The translations under genes were made by a program, and so were the position numbers. The notes below the pieces were generated by a model. It had not been told where the DNA came from. It saw only the letters and a program-made list of their open reading frames with translations, and searched no databases. Positions 11,909-24,833 of a stretch of DNA of 64,000 nucleotides are shown here, in pieces. The stretch lies in contig JAVYIG010002222.1 of assembly GCA_035222895.1 (NCBI GenBank), forward strand, positions 186,001 through 250,000. Direction: 5' to 3'. Each line of letters starts with the position of its first letter. Positions within the stretch are counted from its first letter, which is position 1. This DNA is from Strongylocentrotus droebachiensis (lineage: Eukaryota > Echinodermata > Echinoidea > Camarodonta > Strongylocentrotidae).

Positions 11909-12139
11909 TGTCTAGAGTTCAGATATCTTCCTCAAACGCGAATAGGCAGACTGAAGTGAGCTGCCTATTTTTTAATCTCCAGTGGTTGTTGTTTTGATGA
12001 TTACTGCATCGTATATGTCAGACAGCTGGTATGATGGTATGCAATAATCGCCACAACGACAACCGCTGACGATAGGAAAATTGGCAGCTTACTTCGGGCT
12101 GCCAATTTGCGTCTGAGGACGATGTCTGAACTCTAGACA
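11909..12139. repeat. 231-bp foldback with hairpins inside each arm
   Basis: TGTCTAGAGTTCAGA at the left end pairs with TCTGAACTCTAGACA at the right. The arms continue as imperfect inverted copies. Each arm contains its own short hairpin: AATAGGCAG...CTGCCTATT on the left and AATTGGCAG...CTGCCAATT on the right. The structure resembles a palindromic MITE. No target duplication was resolved. Confidence 0.8.
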
Positions 12140-13304
12140 TCGAAACTGTGATATCATACGAGAACTCTCAAACCATTATTACAACCATCCTTATGAAAAT
12201 CGTCATAATTGTTTACATGTGTATTTGATTATATTGCAATTTCTAACAAAATCTGAACATAATGTGATATCTCGCATTGTGTAGTAATAATAATAATACA
12301 TAACATTTATTAGGCGCTTAATACGGGTGTTTCTAAGCGCAACATTGTCTGAATTAAAAATAAATTACCAACCAAAACTTATAATAAACACACAAAATAT
12401 AAATCTGTTCTTTATTCAATAAATCATGCATATGCATATGCCATAACATCTGCTCTCCATGAAAGAATTTTCATTATCCCTGCAATTAAAATCATTTGGC
12501 ATATTGTATATAGTCCGGCAATTAGATATAGCTCACACACATGTCATTTGGAAATACATTATATAATACAGAATTGCACAGAATCATCAGATGTCAACAT
12601 ATAGACCAACATAAATTTCTCAATGACAAAATATAACATTATAAATCATTCAGAAGATCAGACAGTTTAATCCTTTTTGAAGGAGAACATACAATACACA
12701 CATGAACGTTTACAATCTATACAAAACAATTTATGTATAAAACAATGTATAACAAATTATTTTGATCAAAAGAAAGTGAAATATGATACAAACTGCCTGG
12801 ATTAATTGTTCTTTTTTGTACTTTTTATTAGATACCCCCAAACTTTAACTGATGTAGTTTTTTTGTAATTTTCTATCAACATCGACCAAATGTCTACTAA
12901 ATTGTTCTCATTCTCATAGGCTGTTATACAATAACCACATGGTTCCCATAGGCAATGAGTTAAAACCAATTTAATACTGTATCAGGATGGGCTTGCCCTC
13001 TAATATTCATTGATTTAATTCAGTATGTGGATTAAGTCAGAATTTTACTTAGCATTTAGCTTACCTAAGTAAAATGGCTTCTAGTCTTCTTCACATGAGA
13101 TCAAGTCAGCTTAGCTTAGGGTAAAAACACTTTGCCAAAAGTTTCAAGTGAATACTGAAGTTGGCTTGTTTAAGTTGAAAACTGAGTAGAATACCCATAT
13201 TTCTGAGATAAGTATTAAATTAAATACCGGCTCAGGGCAGTATCAGGACCAGTTAAGTTGAACGCACTTTGTGACTTATCCCAAAGTGCTGCTTCACATG
13301 TACA
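12140..13304. other. Downstream flank / 3' UTR side of SLC26A11
   Basis: AT-rich, with no gene recognised. A minus-strand AATAAA (plus TTTATT) lies near 12834, about 470 bases past the SLC26A11 stop, and others lie near 12410 and 12306. Which one is used cannot be decided from sequence. A (TAA)n tail followed by AGGCGCTTAATACGGGTG near 12287-12330 looks like the end of a retroelement. Confidence 0.4.
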
Positions 13305-13477
13305 TCATAGCTCAGATACTTGGACATTCTCTTCTCGACCATTGCCATCTGGATGATCTCCGTCTTTGTGACTGTCCTCTTGATGCCTAGAATCTTGACC
13401 GGTCTCATCTTGGATGGTCGCCTCTTGATTGCTTTCATCCCGACGAGTCGAATCTGGCTGGTCCATGTTTGCAGTAT
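13305..13477 (-). CDS. SLC26A11: SLC26A11 exon 15 (acidic C-terminal tail and stop)
   Basis: Residues 635 (split) to 691. Acceptor is CTTGCACAG; the frame closes at TGA (13307-13305). The sequence is hydrophilic and rich in Asp, Glu, Gln and His. It ends V-S-E-L, which fits a class I PDZ ligand (Ser at -2, Leu at 0). Human SLC26A11 has no tail of this kind. Confidence 0.88.
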
Positions 13478-13648
13478 CTGTGCAAGATTGGAATAAAATA
13501 TGAATCATCAATTTCAATGGAGGCACTGTTAAAGATGGGATGAATTGTGAGATGAAATAAGGATGCTAAATGGAAATCGATTGGGAAGGGGGCACAGGAG
13601 ATGTAGTGCAAGAGAGAGAAAGATATATAATATATAGGGGAGATGGAG

Positions 13649-13698
<50 letters not shown>

Positions 13699-13834
13699 GT
13701 GGCGTAAGTACATTTTTATCAATAAGGGATAGAGGAACGTCGATCTGGCGCTGCTCAGTGGCTGCCGGGCTCACGATCAATTGGGCAAAAAGAATTTCCG
13801 TTTCGGTTTAATAAAATTTGGAGTGGACTTAAAG

Positions 13835-13878
<44 letters not shown>

Positions 13879-15442
13879 CTCTCATCTGATTGTGTATATA
13901 AAAGCTTTTATCCTATGACTTCAAAACTGATACGTTTTGTGGTACTTGTGCAAGATCGGAAGGAAAGAATACCCCTTTGTTCATAAAAATCATCAAATGC
14001 CACAAACCAATTAAAGACATTTTTAGAAATCATACTTTTTTCCATAAATAGTTAAAACTCTTTGAATTGCTCCCATTGAATAAGTGAAAACTTTCATTGA
14101 CCAAATCAAGACATTCTTAAAAACACACCTCTTCCCTAACAATGTTAACCTTATAAATTGTTATCATTAATTTGGCACAATCGACAATTAAGACTTAATT
14201 GAGATATTCTTGAAAATATTCCTCTTCCCTAAATAGTTTAAACCCTTCAAATTGATTTCATAAAACTGTAACAGTACACACCCTAGAATACTTGAAGATA
14301 TTCTTGAGAACATAGCTCTTCCCTATTAAAATAATTAAAAACTGGGATTTATTTTCTCAAACTTATCGTAACAGAACAATTGCAAGCGAAACCTGAGAAA
14401 GATTTGTAAATATGAACAATTCAAACAGCAGGAAAACCTACCTGCTTCCTGACTTACCAATCTCTTCCTCCTCCTCTTCCTCCTCCACATCCACTTCGAT
14501 GACCCTACTCAATCTATTACTGGGACCTGCCGTCAAATTGGTAAGCTGGAAAGCCTGATGATTCTGATTAGGATCATCATCTATGACCATCTTCTGCAGG
14601 GCGTCGTCCATCCCTTCTAGGGCATCATCGACGGTATCGTAGATGACCACATCCTTGATCTTGGCTTTGTCAATGATACATCTCATGCTGGGCTGTAGAA
14701 GTAAATAAAAAACAATAATGATAATAATAATAATAACAACAACAACAACAACAATAACAACAACAACAACAATAATAATAATAATAATAATAATTAAAAC
14801 AAAATAACAATAACTATAGAGAACTATAAGCTCAAGAAAGATGACCAACAGTCCTTTTCAGGACTCCCTAATCCTCACCCCTCTCTCATTTGGTGCAACC
14901 ACAAGCCTACTGTATACATTATGATGGACCCGATGTGTGGAACTCCTTGCTTATAACATTAAAATTATGTACAACACTTGTTTCCTTTAAATTGAAGATG
15001 AAAGAATATTTATTGATAAGGTATGAAAATTAGATTCTGGTCATAATATACTACATGTATTTTGTTTTAATATTCATTGTTTATTTGTATATAAAAAGGA
15101 AATTATTTTGATAGATTGAGGAGCTCGCGCAGTGCACTCTTCACTTTGCACAGCACTCTCTTCACCCGCTCTTTCTTCCTGTCTCCTCTCCTCCTTTTGT
15201 AAGGCCGGTATCATTTCAAGCTCTGCTTACGATATCGGTCTTCTGCATTCTCCCCTTTTCTTTCTTTCTTTTCAAATACGATTAATTGTACTATTGATTA
15301 TTTATATTTATTTATTTATATGAATTACTACTTGTATTACTTATCATTATATTGCTAAAATGTATTCATTGTTATTTTTTGTTATTGTTTATGGAAAATG
15401 CAGAAATAAAAAACTTGAAACTGAATGATAATGATAATAATG

Positions 15443-15490
<48 letters not shown>

Positions 15491-18400
15491 TTAATAATAA
15501 CAATAATAACTATAGAGAACTATAAGCTCAGGAAAGATGACCAGCAGTCCTTCTCAGGACTACACACACTCAAGAAAGAAATATTACCGACAATCCTTTT
15601 CAGGACTCCCTAATCCTCACCCCTCTCTCATTTGGTGCAACCAAAAGCCTACTGTATACATTATGATAATGATAATAATAAGAATGATAATAACAAAATA
15701 AAAATCAAATCTGGATTTATATAGCACCTGTTCCAGAGGGTACAAGGTACTGTCCCTTAGTCTAAGGACAAATTAAGAATGGTAGAGGTATGTTTTCAGA
15801 CGGTTTTTAAGAACTCAATTGAATAACTTTTTTCTCAGAAAGGCAGGGCATGAATGTTCCATAGGCGGCGGGCAAAGGATTCGAAAGGATTTGAAGTCAG
15901 TCCATTTTCAAGATTAGGGATTGAGAAAGGAAGGAGCTGATGTAGATCAAAGTGAATATGTTGTTCTCTGTTGCTGAGAGGGTGAGGAAATGTATAGAAA
16001 AAGTATGGCTGACTAAAATGTAAAAGTTTGAACAAGTATCTGGTATCATAGTATCTTGGTAACTGGAGGTCAGTGCAGATTAGGTACCAATGAGGTAGAA
16101 TGGAACCGTTTCGGCTTTTGACAGAATGGCTGAACACTTTTATTCCGCAAACGTTGGGAGTCCGCCCTGGTCCTGCTTACTGATCCCTCTAAGCAAGCAT
16201 CCACCATTGTCACGACTACATCAAACAATTAATGTCCCCTTTCATAATAAATATAATCTTAGTACCCATTACGGAGATTATTTCATCCTGAGAGAAACTC
16301 AGAAGTGAAAGAAAATAAATGGAATGAAAACAAAAGAATACAATTCAATTCTCCAGCATCACTAATACGTACCCTCACACCTGCTAATACAAGACTGCTG
16401 TTTTTCTTCGAAAACGATTTGAAGATGTCTTTCAGACCCTGGAACAACATGAAAAGAAAAAGAATGAATTGTGAAGTAGAGGAAGACTAAACAAAGGTAA
16501 CTATTGTAAATGCACACAACGGAGTAGACTTGTATCATCAGGGGGCGGCGATTTCTTTTCATAACCGGGGGGGGGGGACGAAATGGGAGATTTTCCACAA
16601 TATACACTTGTACACTTTGAAGGAAATTATGCGAGGGAGCGTAGCGACCGAGCGAGAAGATTTTGTTAGTCTAAACTCTGCACCCGTGGGCCCTCCGGAG
16701 CCTTAAAAGGATCCGGTAACTTTGTCTCAGATTCTGAAACAAAATTCCGGATTTAGCTCATGCTGCAATGATAATTATAAACCTTTAGGTCGGTCAGGAA
16801 CCCCATGACTTTTACAAGCCGATCGCCTGTCTGATTATCAAGATATTCATGATTGGAATTACAAATTTTGAAAACCGTTTACTAAACGGTTTTCATAACT
16901 GACAGCAGGGCTCAAATTATTTTTTTGTCCACGGGGGCTCTTCCCCCCCCCCAAAAAAAAGCCCCCGTGAGCCTTTTCACGGGGGCTCTTTTAGTACTGA
17001 CGGGGGGGGGGGGCTCTTTTTTATACAAATATCCATTGAATTGGTACCTATGATACTCCTCAATTATTTGCTATTTCATCATTATCATTTTTAATCAGCA
17101 TTTTCCCTTTTACAATTTTACAAGCTACATAGCTGTTACTGACATTCATCCCCTGATGACATTCTCTCGATTTTTCCCGTTCTGCACATTATTTCCTCCT
17201 CATTATTCGGAGCAACCTTTACATTCTTTCTTTACTGAGCCGCGTAGCGGCGAGGCGATTTTGTGTGTGTGCTATTTTGGACAGGCGCGGATCCACGGGC
17301 CGATTCTACCGCCCCCCCCCCCCTAGCCTCCCAAACCGGTAAAAAAATAGGATAGTAACGTAAATTTTAGAAATAAAATAAAAAACGCCCCCCCCTGACC
17401 TGCCAGTGACACAAATGCGGCATCAAAATATTTGTGCTTCTCTGACCGTAATTAAATGCCTAAAACCCCTGAAACCCCCCCCCCCCCCACACCAATTTAC
17501 GCTCGCTACCCTCTACCTGATCGTAAATACTTTAGCCCCCCACTTTGATAAACGTTCCGCGGGGCCTGTCTATATAATATATACGCATACAACACTGATC
17601 TTTATGATGTCTTTAACGTGACATTTCTTCTTCTCCCCTTGCAAACGAGAAAGAAAACAAGGTCATTAAAAGGGATTAAGCGACAAATAATGATTGTGAT
17701 TCAAATTGATGCGAATATTTGTTTGAATAAGCACTGCTATTCACCCGAATCTTCTTTGTAAAAACAACTTTTACAAATCTCAGCCATGCTTACTGAGTTG
17801 AGACGTTCCATTCAATGTAAAATACTCATTAAAGAATACACTTCTCCTAATCTGAAAGTGATCTTACAACACAGTGGCAGATTTGCATGGCTGAGATTTG
17901 TAAAAGTCGTTTTTACAAAGAAGATTCTGGTGAAAAGAATTGCTTATTCAAAAAAATCCATGCATCAATTTGAATCACAATGATTATTTGTCGCATGATC
18001 CTTTTATTAAATAACCTTGCTTTCTGTTTTGTTTGCAGGGGGAGAAGAAGCTATGTCACGTTAAGAAATCATAAAGATCAGTTGTATTATGAGTATATAC
18101 ATATGATACCAGAACAAAATGTTGATTATCAGAATGTCATTTTGGAATACCTCTATACAAACACCACATTGTCTTTAGCCCGTATCAGTATTAGTATGAA
18201 CCAATATAAAGCTATTCTTTATTCAGTTCAGTATAATGCTTTTCCTCAAAAATAGTTTTGCTGTTTTTTTAGGGTTGAGACGCTAAGAAATGGTTTCAAA
18301 TGTTTTCCTGGCATCTACTAACATCTTACTGTGTGGGTCGATCTGGACACATAATGGCGTTTTTCTAAGCACATCACATTTTCACTTGGCAGCCCAAGGG

Positions 18401-20356
18401 GGCCGGGGGGGGAGGAGGGGGTTAAACCCCCTAACCCCCCTTCCCCGTAGATCTGCCCATGTTACCATATCATTCCACGACATCTTGGTCTTCCTCTTCT
18501 TCTCAATAGGGACTTTTAGATTTGGGTGGACGTGTTACGTCCTTTTAAGGCACTGGCAGTCACATGTGACGTCCTTTTAAGCACTGGCAGTGCCTTAAAA
18601 GGAGGTCACACGTTGCAGTCCACGTTCTCATCGTGCAAATCTAAAAGTTCCTAATATTGATTTACTGGTCGAGGTTCATTATTTGCTGGTCATTTGAAAT
18701 CACCAAATTTCAGCGGGTTTACGCTTTCCCCGCCCCCCCCCCACTCAGTGTTATTTAGGGTACGCATATGCTTGTTCCCTCTTTTTGAAAGTACCCCCTA
18801 TCTGAGGTCTGCCAGCATTTGCTCAAATGCTCAATGTACCCCCTTAAATTCGGAATAATTTCTCAGGAGTCCAAAGAGATGAGAGAAAAAAAGAAAAAAC
18901 ACCCCCTTTTTAAAGAAATCTCCGGGTGAAAAGTTAATACACCCCTTTTTTTTACAATTCTCGGGCCGGACTTTGTCGCACGAAAAGTACCCCTTTACCG
19001 GACATTTTGGTAACACGCATGGGGTCCGTCCGTTCTCGGAGTGTGGGGGGGGGGGGGGGACGCTTTCACAACGAAAAACTTCTCCATGACCATGTTTCTG
19101 CCCTTGCGCGATCGCCTCCAGCTCGAGCAGACATGGCGCGGCAGCGTGCACAGTTGCACACGTACCCTTACTAACGGCGCAGTAGGCCTATAACCACTGC
19201 TGACGGCGGCACTGTATACTGCGAGCTGAATCGGCAATAATAGGCCTACTCATAGAACGAGAAATCTTGCACTTGCACGCTAATCTTAGTTCCATTTCAT
19301 TGGTTTAAGGTTTGAAAATTGAAACTCAATATTGTGTTAAAGTTATAACAGAAAAGATAATCTTTATTTTATAATTCCACGGGGGCGATTTTTAATTTTG
19401 CAATCGCCCCCGTGAGCATCCTGACGGCGGCGATTATGTAGCTCACGGGGGCGAATCGCCCACCGCCCCCGTGTATTTTGAGTGCTGACTGACAGTCTAT
19501 TGGGGAAAACGAGTATCATGGTAAAACCGGTCACTCAAAGATTTTTTACTTTTTTGAGGCAGTTCTTGATCATTTTCAAGCGCAATTTTTGTAGGGCTTG
19601 AATATTACACCATATCACAAACACTGATAACACGTAGGGCCGTGTATCTCAGATTTAACATTGTTAAACGATCCCTTTAAGGAGTGTTGCATTCTTCAGT
19701 CAGTATTTGCTATACATTTGGTGAGCACCATTTAAAAAACAAACTGTCACGAGGTCTAATTTGAAAGGAATCACTGAAAAAATGATTGAACAAGACTGAA
19801 TAAACAGGTTGGAATTCTACCCCGCTTGCTGAAGTAAAATAACCTATTTTCAAACATGTGCAAAAGAACACTGAATATAAGACGGGGTCAATAAGTTGAA
19901 CTCCTGGTTCTGTAGCAGAAGAACAAATAGATATTTTGACTATCCATCTGATATATCATGTGCTTGAAATCCTTATGATGGATGTGATGCTTCATCTTAC
20001 CTCAACAACCGAATAATCCATAGATGAGACATTTGAGAAATCTAAGATGGCCGAGGGAGGTTTCTCGTGGATGAGGGCTTTATCATCCAGGAGGTTCTGT
20101 AGCTCACTTACTGCAGGGAACCTCAGACCCCTCTCCATCTGTATAATCACAACGCTCTGATCCACCTCTTTAGACTGGAAAAGTGTTGGGCAGAGAAATA
20201 TGAAATCAAAGAAACAAACTGTCATTCACATCTTGTGACAGAAAGCCACACAGTGGCGTACGCAGGATTTTTTCAAGGGGGGGGGGGGGGGTTAAAATCG
20301 GGCCCAAAATTTGCTCCCGAAAATTTGAAAATCGCGCCGGCCGAAAAGTCGCTCAG

Positions 20357-20394
<38 letters not shown>

Positions 20395-23300
20395 AAGCGG
20401 ACACTTTTTTTTTTTGGGGGGGGGGAGTCCAAAAAAAATCACAACGACTCAGCCAGCCGAAAAGTCGCTCAGTGGGGGGGGGGGGGGGGGGGGGGGGGTG
20501 GGGGGGGGGTAAGCGGACATTTTTTTTTTTGGTCTCGAAATTTGAAAATTTGACATCTTGTTCCGTTGGGGGGGGGGGTAAGGTCACCTTTTTTAGGTCA
20601 GCCATTGGCATAATTTTTTTTTTTTTTTTTTTTTTTTAATAAAAAAAAAAAAAAAAAAGGGGGGGGGGTTTTCACTTAAAACATACACATAAAAAAAACT
20701 CGAGGGGGGGGGGGGGGTTTCACCCCAAACCCCCCCCCCCCCCCTGCGTACGCGCCTGAAGCCACATCAGCTGCTAAGATAATACAGTTTTGACATAAAA
20801 ATAAAATCATTTGGTACGTGATTACCAACTACACTGACTCTTCAGTAGTAACTAAAGAACTAAGTGTAAAATAAATTTTGTTAATTTAGAAGTTGTCATC
20901 CCCTCTCCGTGAAAGGAATAATTGTCACCAGATTCTCTTATCCATCATCTCGCAGTTCATCAAACGTATATTCCTAGACGAGATATTCTCACTATGCTGT
21001 CCTTTTTCATGCGATAGCCGATTCAAGCACCAACGTTTGTCCAAGGGTTCAATAGTTAAATAGCATTGTTTTGGTCTTCCTGAAAACATACATAAAAATA
21101 TATGCCCGGTAAAGTTTGTTATCTAGAAAAAAGACACATTCCAGATAACTTACCAATTCTTATAATATGAAAATGACACAAAAATAAAATTCTAGCATCC
21201 ACTTCGGTAAGCCCTCCAATAAAAATGGCTGCAAAGAATAGGTTAATATTTACCGTGAAACCTGGTTTTCCGTAAGGATATAGCAGCATAAGGAGGTCAA
21301 CCAGAATACCTATGATAGTACCATACTCTACTCCCAGCCAGAGCGATACGAAGAAGGTCATCGCCAAGGTGATCAGGTCAGGTTCTGCAAGTACCAACAA
21401 ATTGATTATACGATGATGATTATAATGGTGATGATGATGATGATGATGATGAAAATAAAGTAAAAATGATATTAATGCCAATACTGTCATCCCTATGTTT
21501 ACAAAATTATGTGCCAGGGGCCAAAGTGTCCTTTTCACTTGCTCCATACGCGGCCTACAATAGGCGTACATTGCTGACACTTTTTGTTATGTCGGTGTTA
21601 CTAGAAAATCTTTAAAGAAGGTTATTGCATGGCTGTAAACAGCAAGAATAAAATATTTCTGGTAGCTAGTGGAATATCACTTTGGTGTTCTATCCTGAAA
21701 AATGACTGCCACATCATTCGATATTTCCAATGGTGAGAATATCCTACATTTTATGACCTGAAATCTAAGAAATCAAGAAAATGTGTATTCCATCTTATGG
21801 ATTGTCAGCATGTCTAAAGTCTCTAGAAACATGATGATTAACCATCTACAAAGATAAGCCAAAAGTCTGTAACAAACCACTTACTCCTGACCCTCCAAAG
21901 CTTGACAACGATTTTGAAGTCTATCATGAAGAGGACTGCATAGATAATGACAGCTGCGAGGGACGCCTTGGGGATGTAGAAGAATACCGGGGTGAGGAAG
22001 GCAAGAGAGATGATGACCAGCGTCCCTGTTACAATACCAGATGCCTGGGTCATGACCCCACTCTGCTCGTTGATCGCTGACCTTTGACATGAAAGATATT
22101 TACCCGGTAGATCTTAACCAACATTTGCTTGGTATCTACTGTACCACATAGTTGAAGAGTAAGGATCTGCTGTATGTATGCAACTAAAAATGTATACTTA
22201 ATATGGCTTGAAGATTATACATTGTAAATGAAACATTGGGGAAGTGATAATATACCAGGAACATTTGTGAATTGATAATGACTACACATTTTGAAACGAA
22301 AATCATGTGCATATAGGAAAATCTTAACACATTGGTCATTTTGCTAATGACATGAAACTTTCACACAAAACTTTCATGTGAACGAAAGAAACTATGATGA
22401 CCACTGTCGCCATCTAATAGCAGTTGATTATATTGAAAGATTTTACTAACAAGAATATTGTATGATCTTGCCAAAGGCTTTCTTTGTACAATGACTCCAT
22501 CTTAATGTATTACAGATGGGACATAGCACTGTGAGATGAGTAGAGATAGTTTGCACAGTCATATCCCACCGCTGCCACCCTCGAAACTACAGTACTATAA
22601 GGAGGCGCAATGGCTCAGTGGTAGAGCAGTGGTCTCGTAACTGGGAGGTCCCGGGTTCAAAACTAAGTCGATGCTCTCGTGCCCTTTGGTAAATCATTGA
22701 TCCTCATTACCAAGTCCATCGGAGCGGACTTACAGCCGTCGGTCCCCTGGTTGTTTACTTATTAGCATTTACATGCTATCTTAGCAGTCAGGCTGAACAA
22801 TCAACGATCATCATCATAATTCCTTATACTTATGGGACACAGACCCTATTTTAGTATCATTTATGAATGGATCTAGTGTGCATTTTGATGTCAATTGTAA
22901 TTCTAGTGGTAGATATATGCCATGTGAGTTGATTTTTGTTTAACTTCGAATCAGCTTGAAAATTGAGCCCTAGTATACTACTAGTTTAAGTTTCATGAAT
23001 GCTCAATCAGTGGCCCCTTAGATCTTATGTCACAAATGTGAAAAGCTCCTCTCTGCCATTGTCCATGATGAGTTAATAATAACAATAACACTGGGTCCTT
23101 GTATCGCGCTCATGTATGTCAGATTTGACACTCCTGGCGCTCCACAAGTATTATCCGGGCATGGTGGCTCAGTGGTTAGAGCGCCCGCCTCTTAAACGGG
23201 AGGTCGTGGGTTCGAACCTCGGCTGAGTCATACCAAAGACTTATAACAATGGGACCTTTTGCCTTCTAGCTAGGCGTTCAGCATATTAGATTGGAGAAGG

Positions 23301-24802
23301 GTAGTAATAATAACGTATTATGTTATGCAGGGCCCGCTGGAAGAGCAGTTTCATAACTGAAGTGGGTAAATAAAACGTTATTATTATTATCCCATGGCTT
23401 TAGCATGGCTGCCATTAAGACATTCTAGCATTTCAAGGAAATAATTCCTGTCAGGTACACATTTACGTCACCTGGACGGAATGTGACAAATGTAGATTAA
23501 TGTCTTGCCAAAGGACATTAGTGCAGCGGCAGGATGCCATCCACATTTCGGTGACGTATCGACTAGTAAACCATGGCACCTCCACATTATTATTAAAAAA
23601 AAATATTTAAAAAAAATAGTTTCAGTGTGGTCTTAACTCTACCAATATAATAAAGACACATATACCTGATCAGTCACACTGCCAAACTGACTCAGAACCG
23701 ACTGCTTCTTGGCCATTCAGGGTCATGCAATTTTTATTCAGTCTGTTGTCGGTATTGTTGGTGTGATTGGGGTATAAACCATCTCTCGTTATAATGATGG
23801 AGATGATAAAGAGTTCAGTATTAATGGTTATATCAATAGTTATAATATGATTTCTTACCTTGAAAAACTGCCTGTAATGGGGTATCCTGAGATAAACGAT
23901 GAACCAATATTACATGCCCCTGCAAAAATAAGACGGAATCAATTGAAATGTATTTTTTTCTTCATTTATCTGCAATAAAAAAAAAAGGTAATTCATATAA
24001 AACATACAAATGAAAAATATGCTAAGATTCAAAGATTTAGCTGAGGAAAATGTTTATCAATTAAACAGTCAAACAACATTTTTTGTTATACTAATGACAA
24101 CTTACCTATAGCTATCAGCTCTTGGTTTGTATCTACACGGTAGCCATTTTTACGAGCTGTAAACATACAAACATCACGATATGTTTTAATTTCAAGGATA
24201 GTCATACCATCATTTTGCGTATTACAAGGCATATATCATTTTACTGCAAATAGCGCAAGCTAAATTAAAATCAAAATCAAATAACAAACAAATTGTATAC
24301 ACTAATAGTTATATGAAAGCATACAAACATAGCTCAATACACAAACTAAATTATACAAGAAACAAGCAGGTTATTAACTGGAATTATAAAAACCATACAA
24401 AGTAAACCGCAATGAGATGGTTATTGATTACATGCTGGTAGATTATTTAAAGACAGTTCCAATATGTTGTCTGCACTTTATAAAAGAGTGATCATTCTGT
24501 GCAATCTTATGTGAAAATTCTACTAAAAATTGTTTCTAGAACTGCCACATATTTCTGCAAACTATAAAATAAGATATATGAATATGTGCAATAGGTGAAT
24601 TATTAATAGAAATAAGAGTTAGACTGCAGTGAAATGGGACTAGTAACAAAGTATTAATACAAAATAAAGGATGTTTAGTTAACCCTAATAAGGCCGGGGG
24701 GGCATTATGGCCCCCCCCCCTCCACGATTTTTCTGATTGTTCGAGAACGCATATGGATGGCGCCTCGCCGCTCGCTGACTTTTTTCTTTAGAGTCTTGCG
24801 CA

Positions 24803-24833
<31 letters not shown>

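Larger units (their letters stand above)
14693..16372 (-). other. SLC26A11 intron 13
   Basis: Contains two copies of the ACTATAGAGAACTATAAGCTC tail repeat, each next to an (AAT)n/(AAC)n tract (14716-14930 and 15424-15665). Beyond about 15700 it is unassigned sequence. An antisense-looking frame at 15835-16137 has no domain. Confidence 0.6.
16906..19487. mobile_element. hAT-like non-autonomous element, 2.58 kb, TSD ACTGACAG
   Basis: Flanked by identical 8-bp direct repeats ACTGACAG (16898-16905 and 19488-19495). The ends are CAGGGCTCAAATTA and, reversed, CAGCACTCAAAATA, which fit the CAG termini and 8-bp duplications of hAT elements. Both subterminal regions carry several copies of CACGGGGGC in both orientations (about 16931, 16963, 16979; 19379, 19402, 19442, 19463), a likely transposase-binding array. 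There is no transposase. Inside are a satellite unit (about 17395-17480), a TTAA-ended foldback, a 143-bp palindrome and a CCC-ended element. Confidence 0.85.
16439..20000 (-). other. SLC26A11 intron 12, largely nested mobile elements
   Basis: The 3.6-kb intron is mostly taken up by a hAT-like element (16906-19487) with several further repeats inside it. A CAGGGGGCGGCGATTTC terminal-like word lies near 16534 and a (GCGA)-type cluster near 16632. The remainder, 19500-20000, is unassigned. Confidence 0.8.
22082..23858 (-). other. SLC26A11 intron 9, SINE-rich
   Basis: Holds a tRNA-headed SINE at about 22598-22820 and a pair of nested SINEs at about 23074-23588. The rest is unassigned AT-rich sequence. 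A 36-nt exon-like stretch at 23666-23701 was considered and rejected. Confidence 0.75.

Noticed and set aside
20273..20611. Proline-rich protein on the minus strand
   Set aside because: Produced by G-runs inside a hAT-like element.
22598..22670. Functional tRNA gene
   Set aside because: Box A and box B are present but the acceptor stem does not close. It is a SINE head.
23158..23230. Functional tRNA-Lys gene
   Set aside because: The head fits, but it runs straight into a SINE body and an (ATT)n tail, and the anticodon stem has a mismatch.
23666..23701. 36-nt exon-like stretch on the minus strand with CAG acceptor and GTATAT donor in SLC26A11 intron 9
   Set aside because: Joined after exon 9 (phase 2) it gives an immediate stop. 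Exons 9 and 10 join perfectly without it, and the human protein has nothing there. At most it is a cryptic or poison exon.
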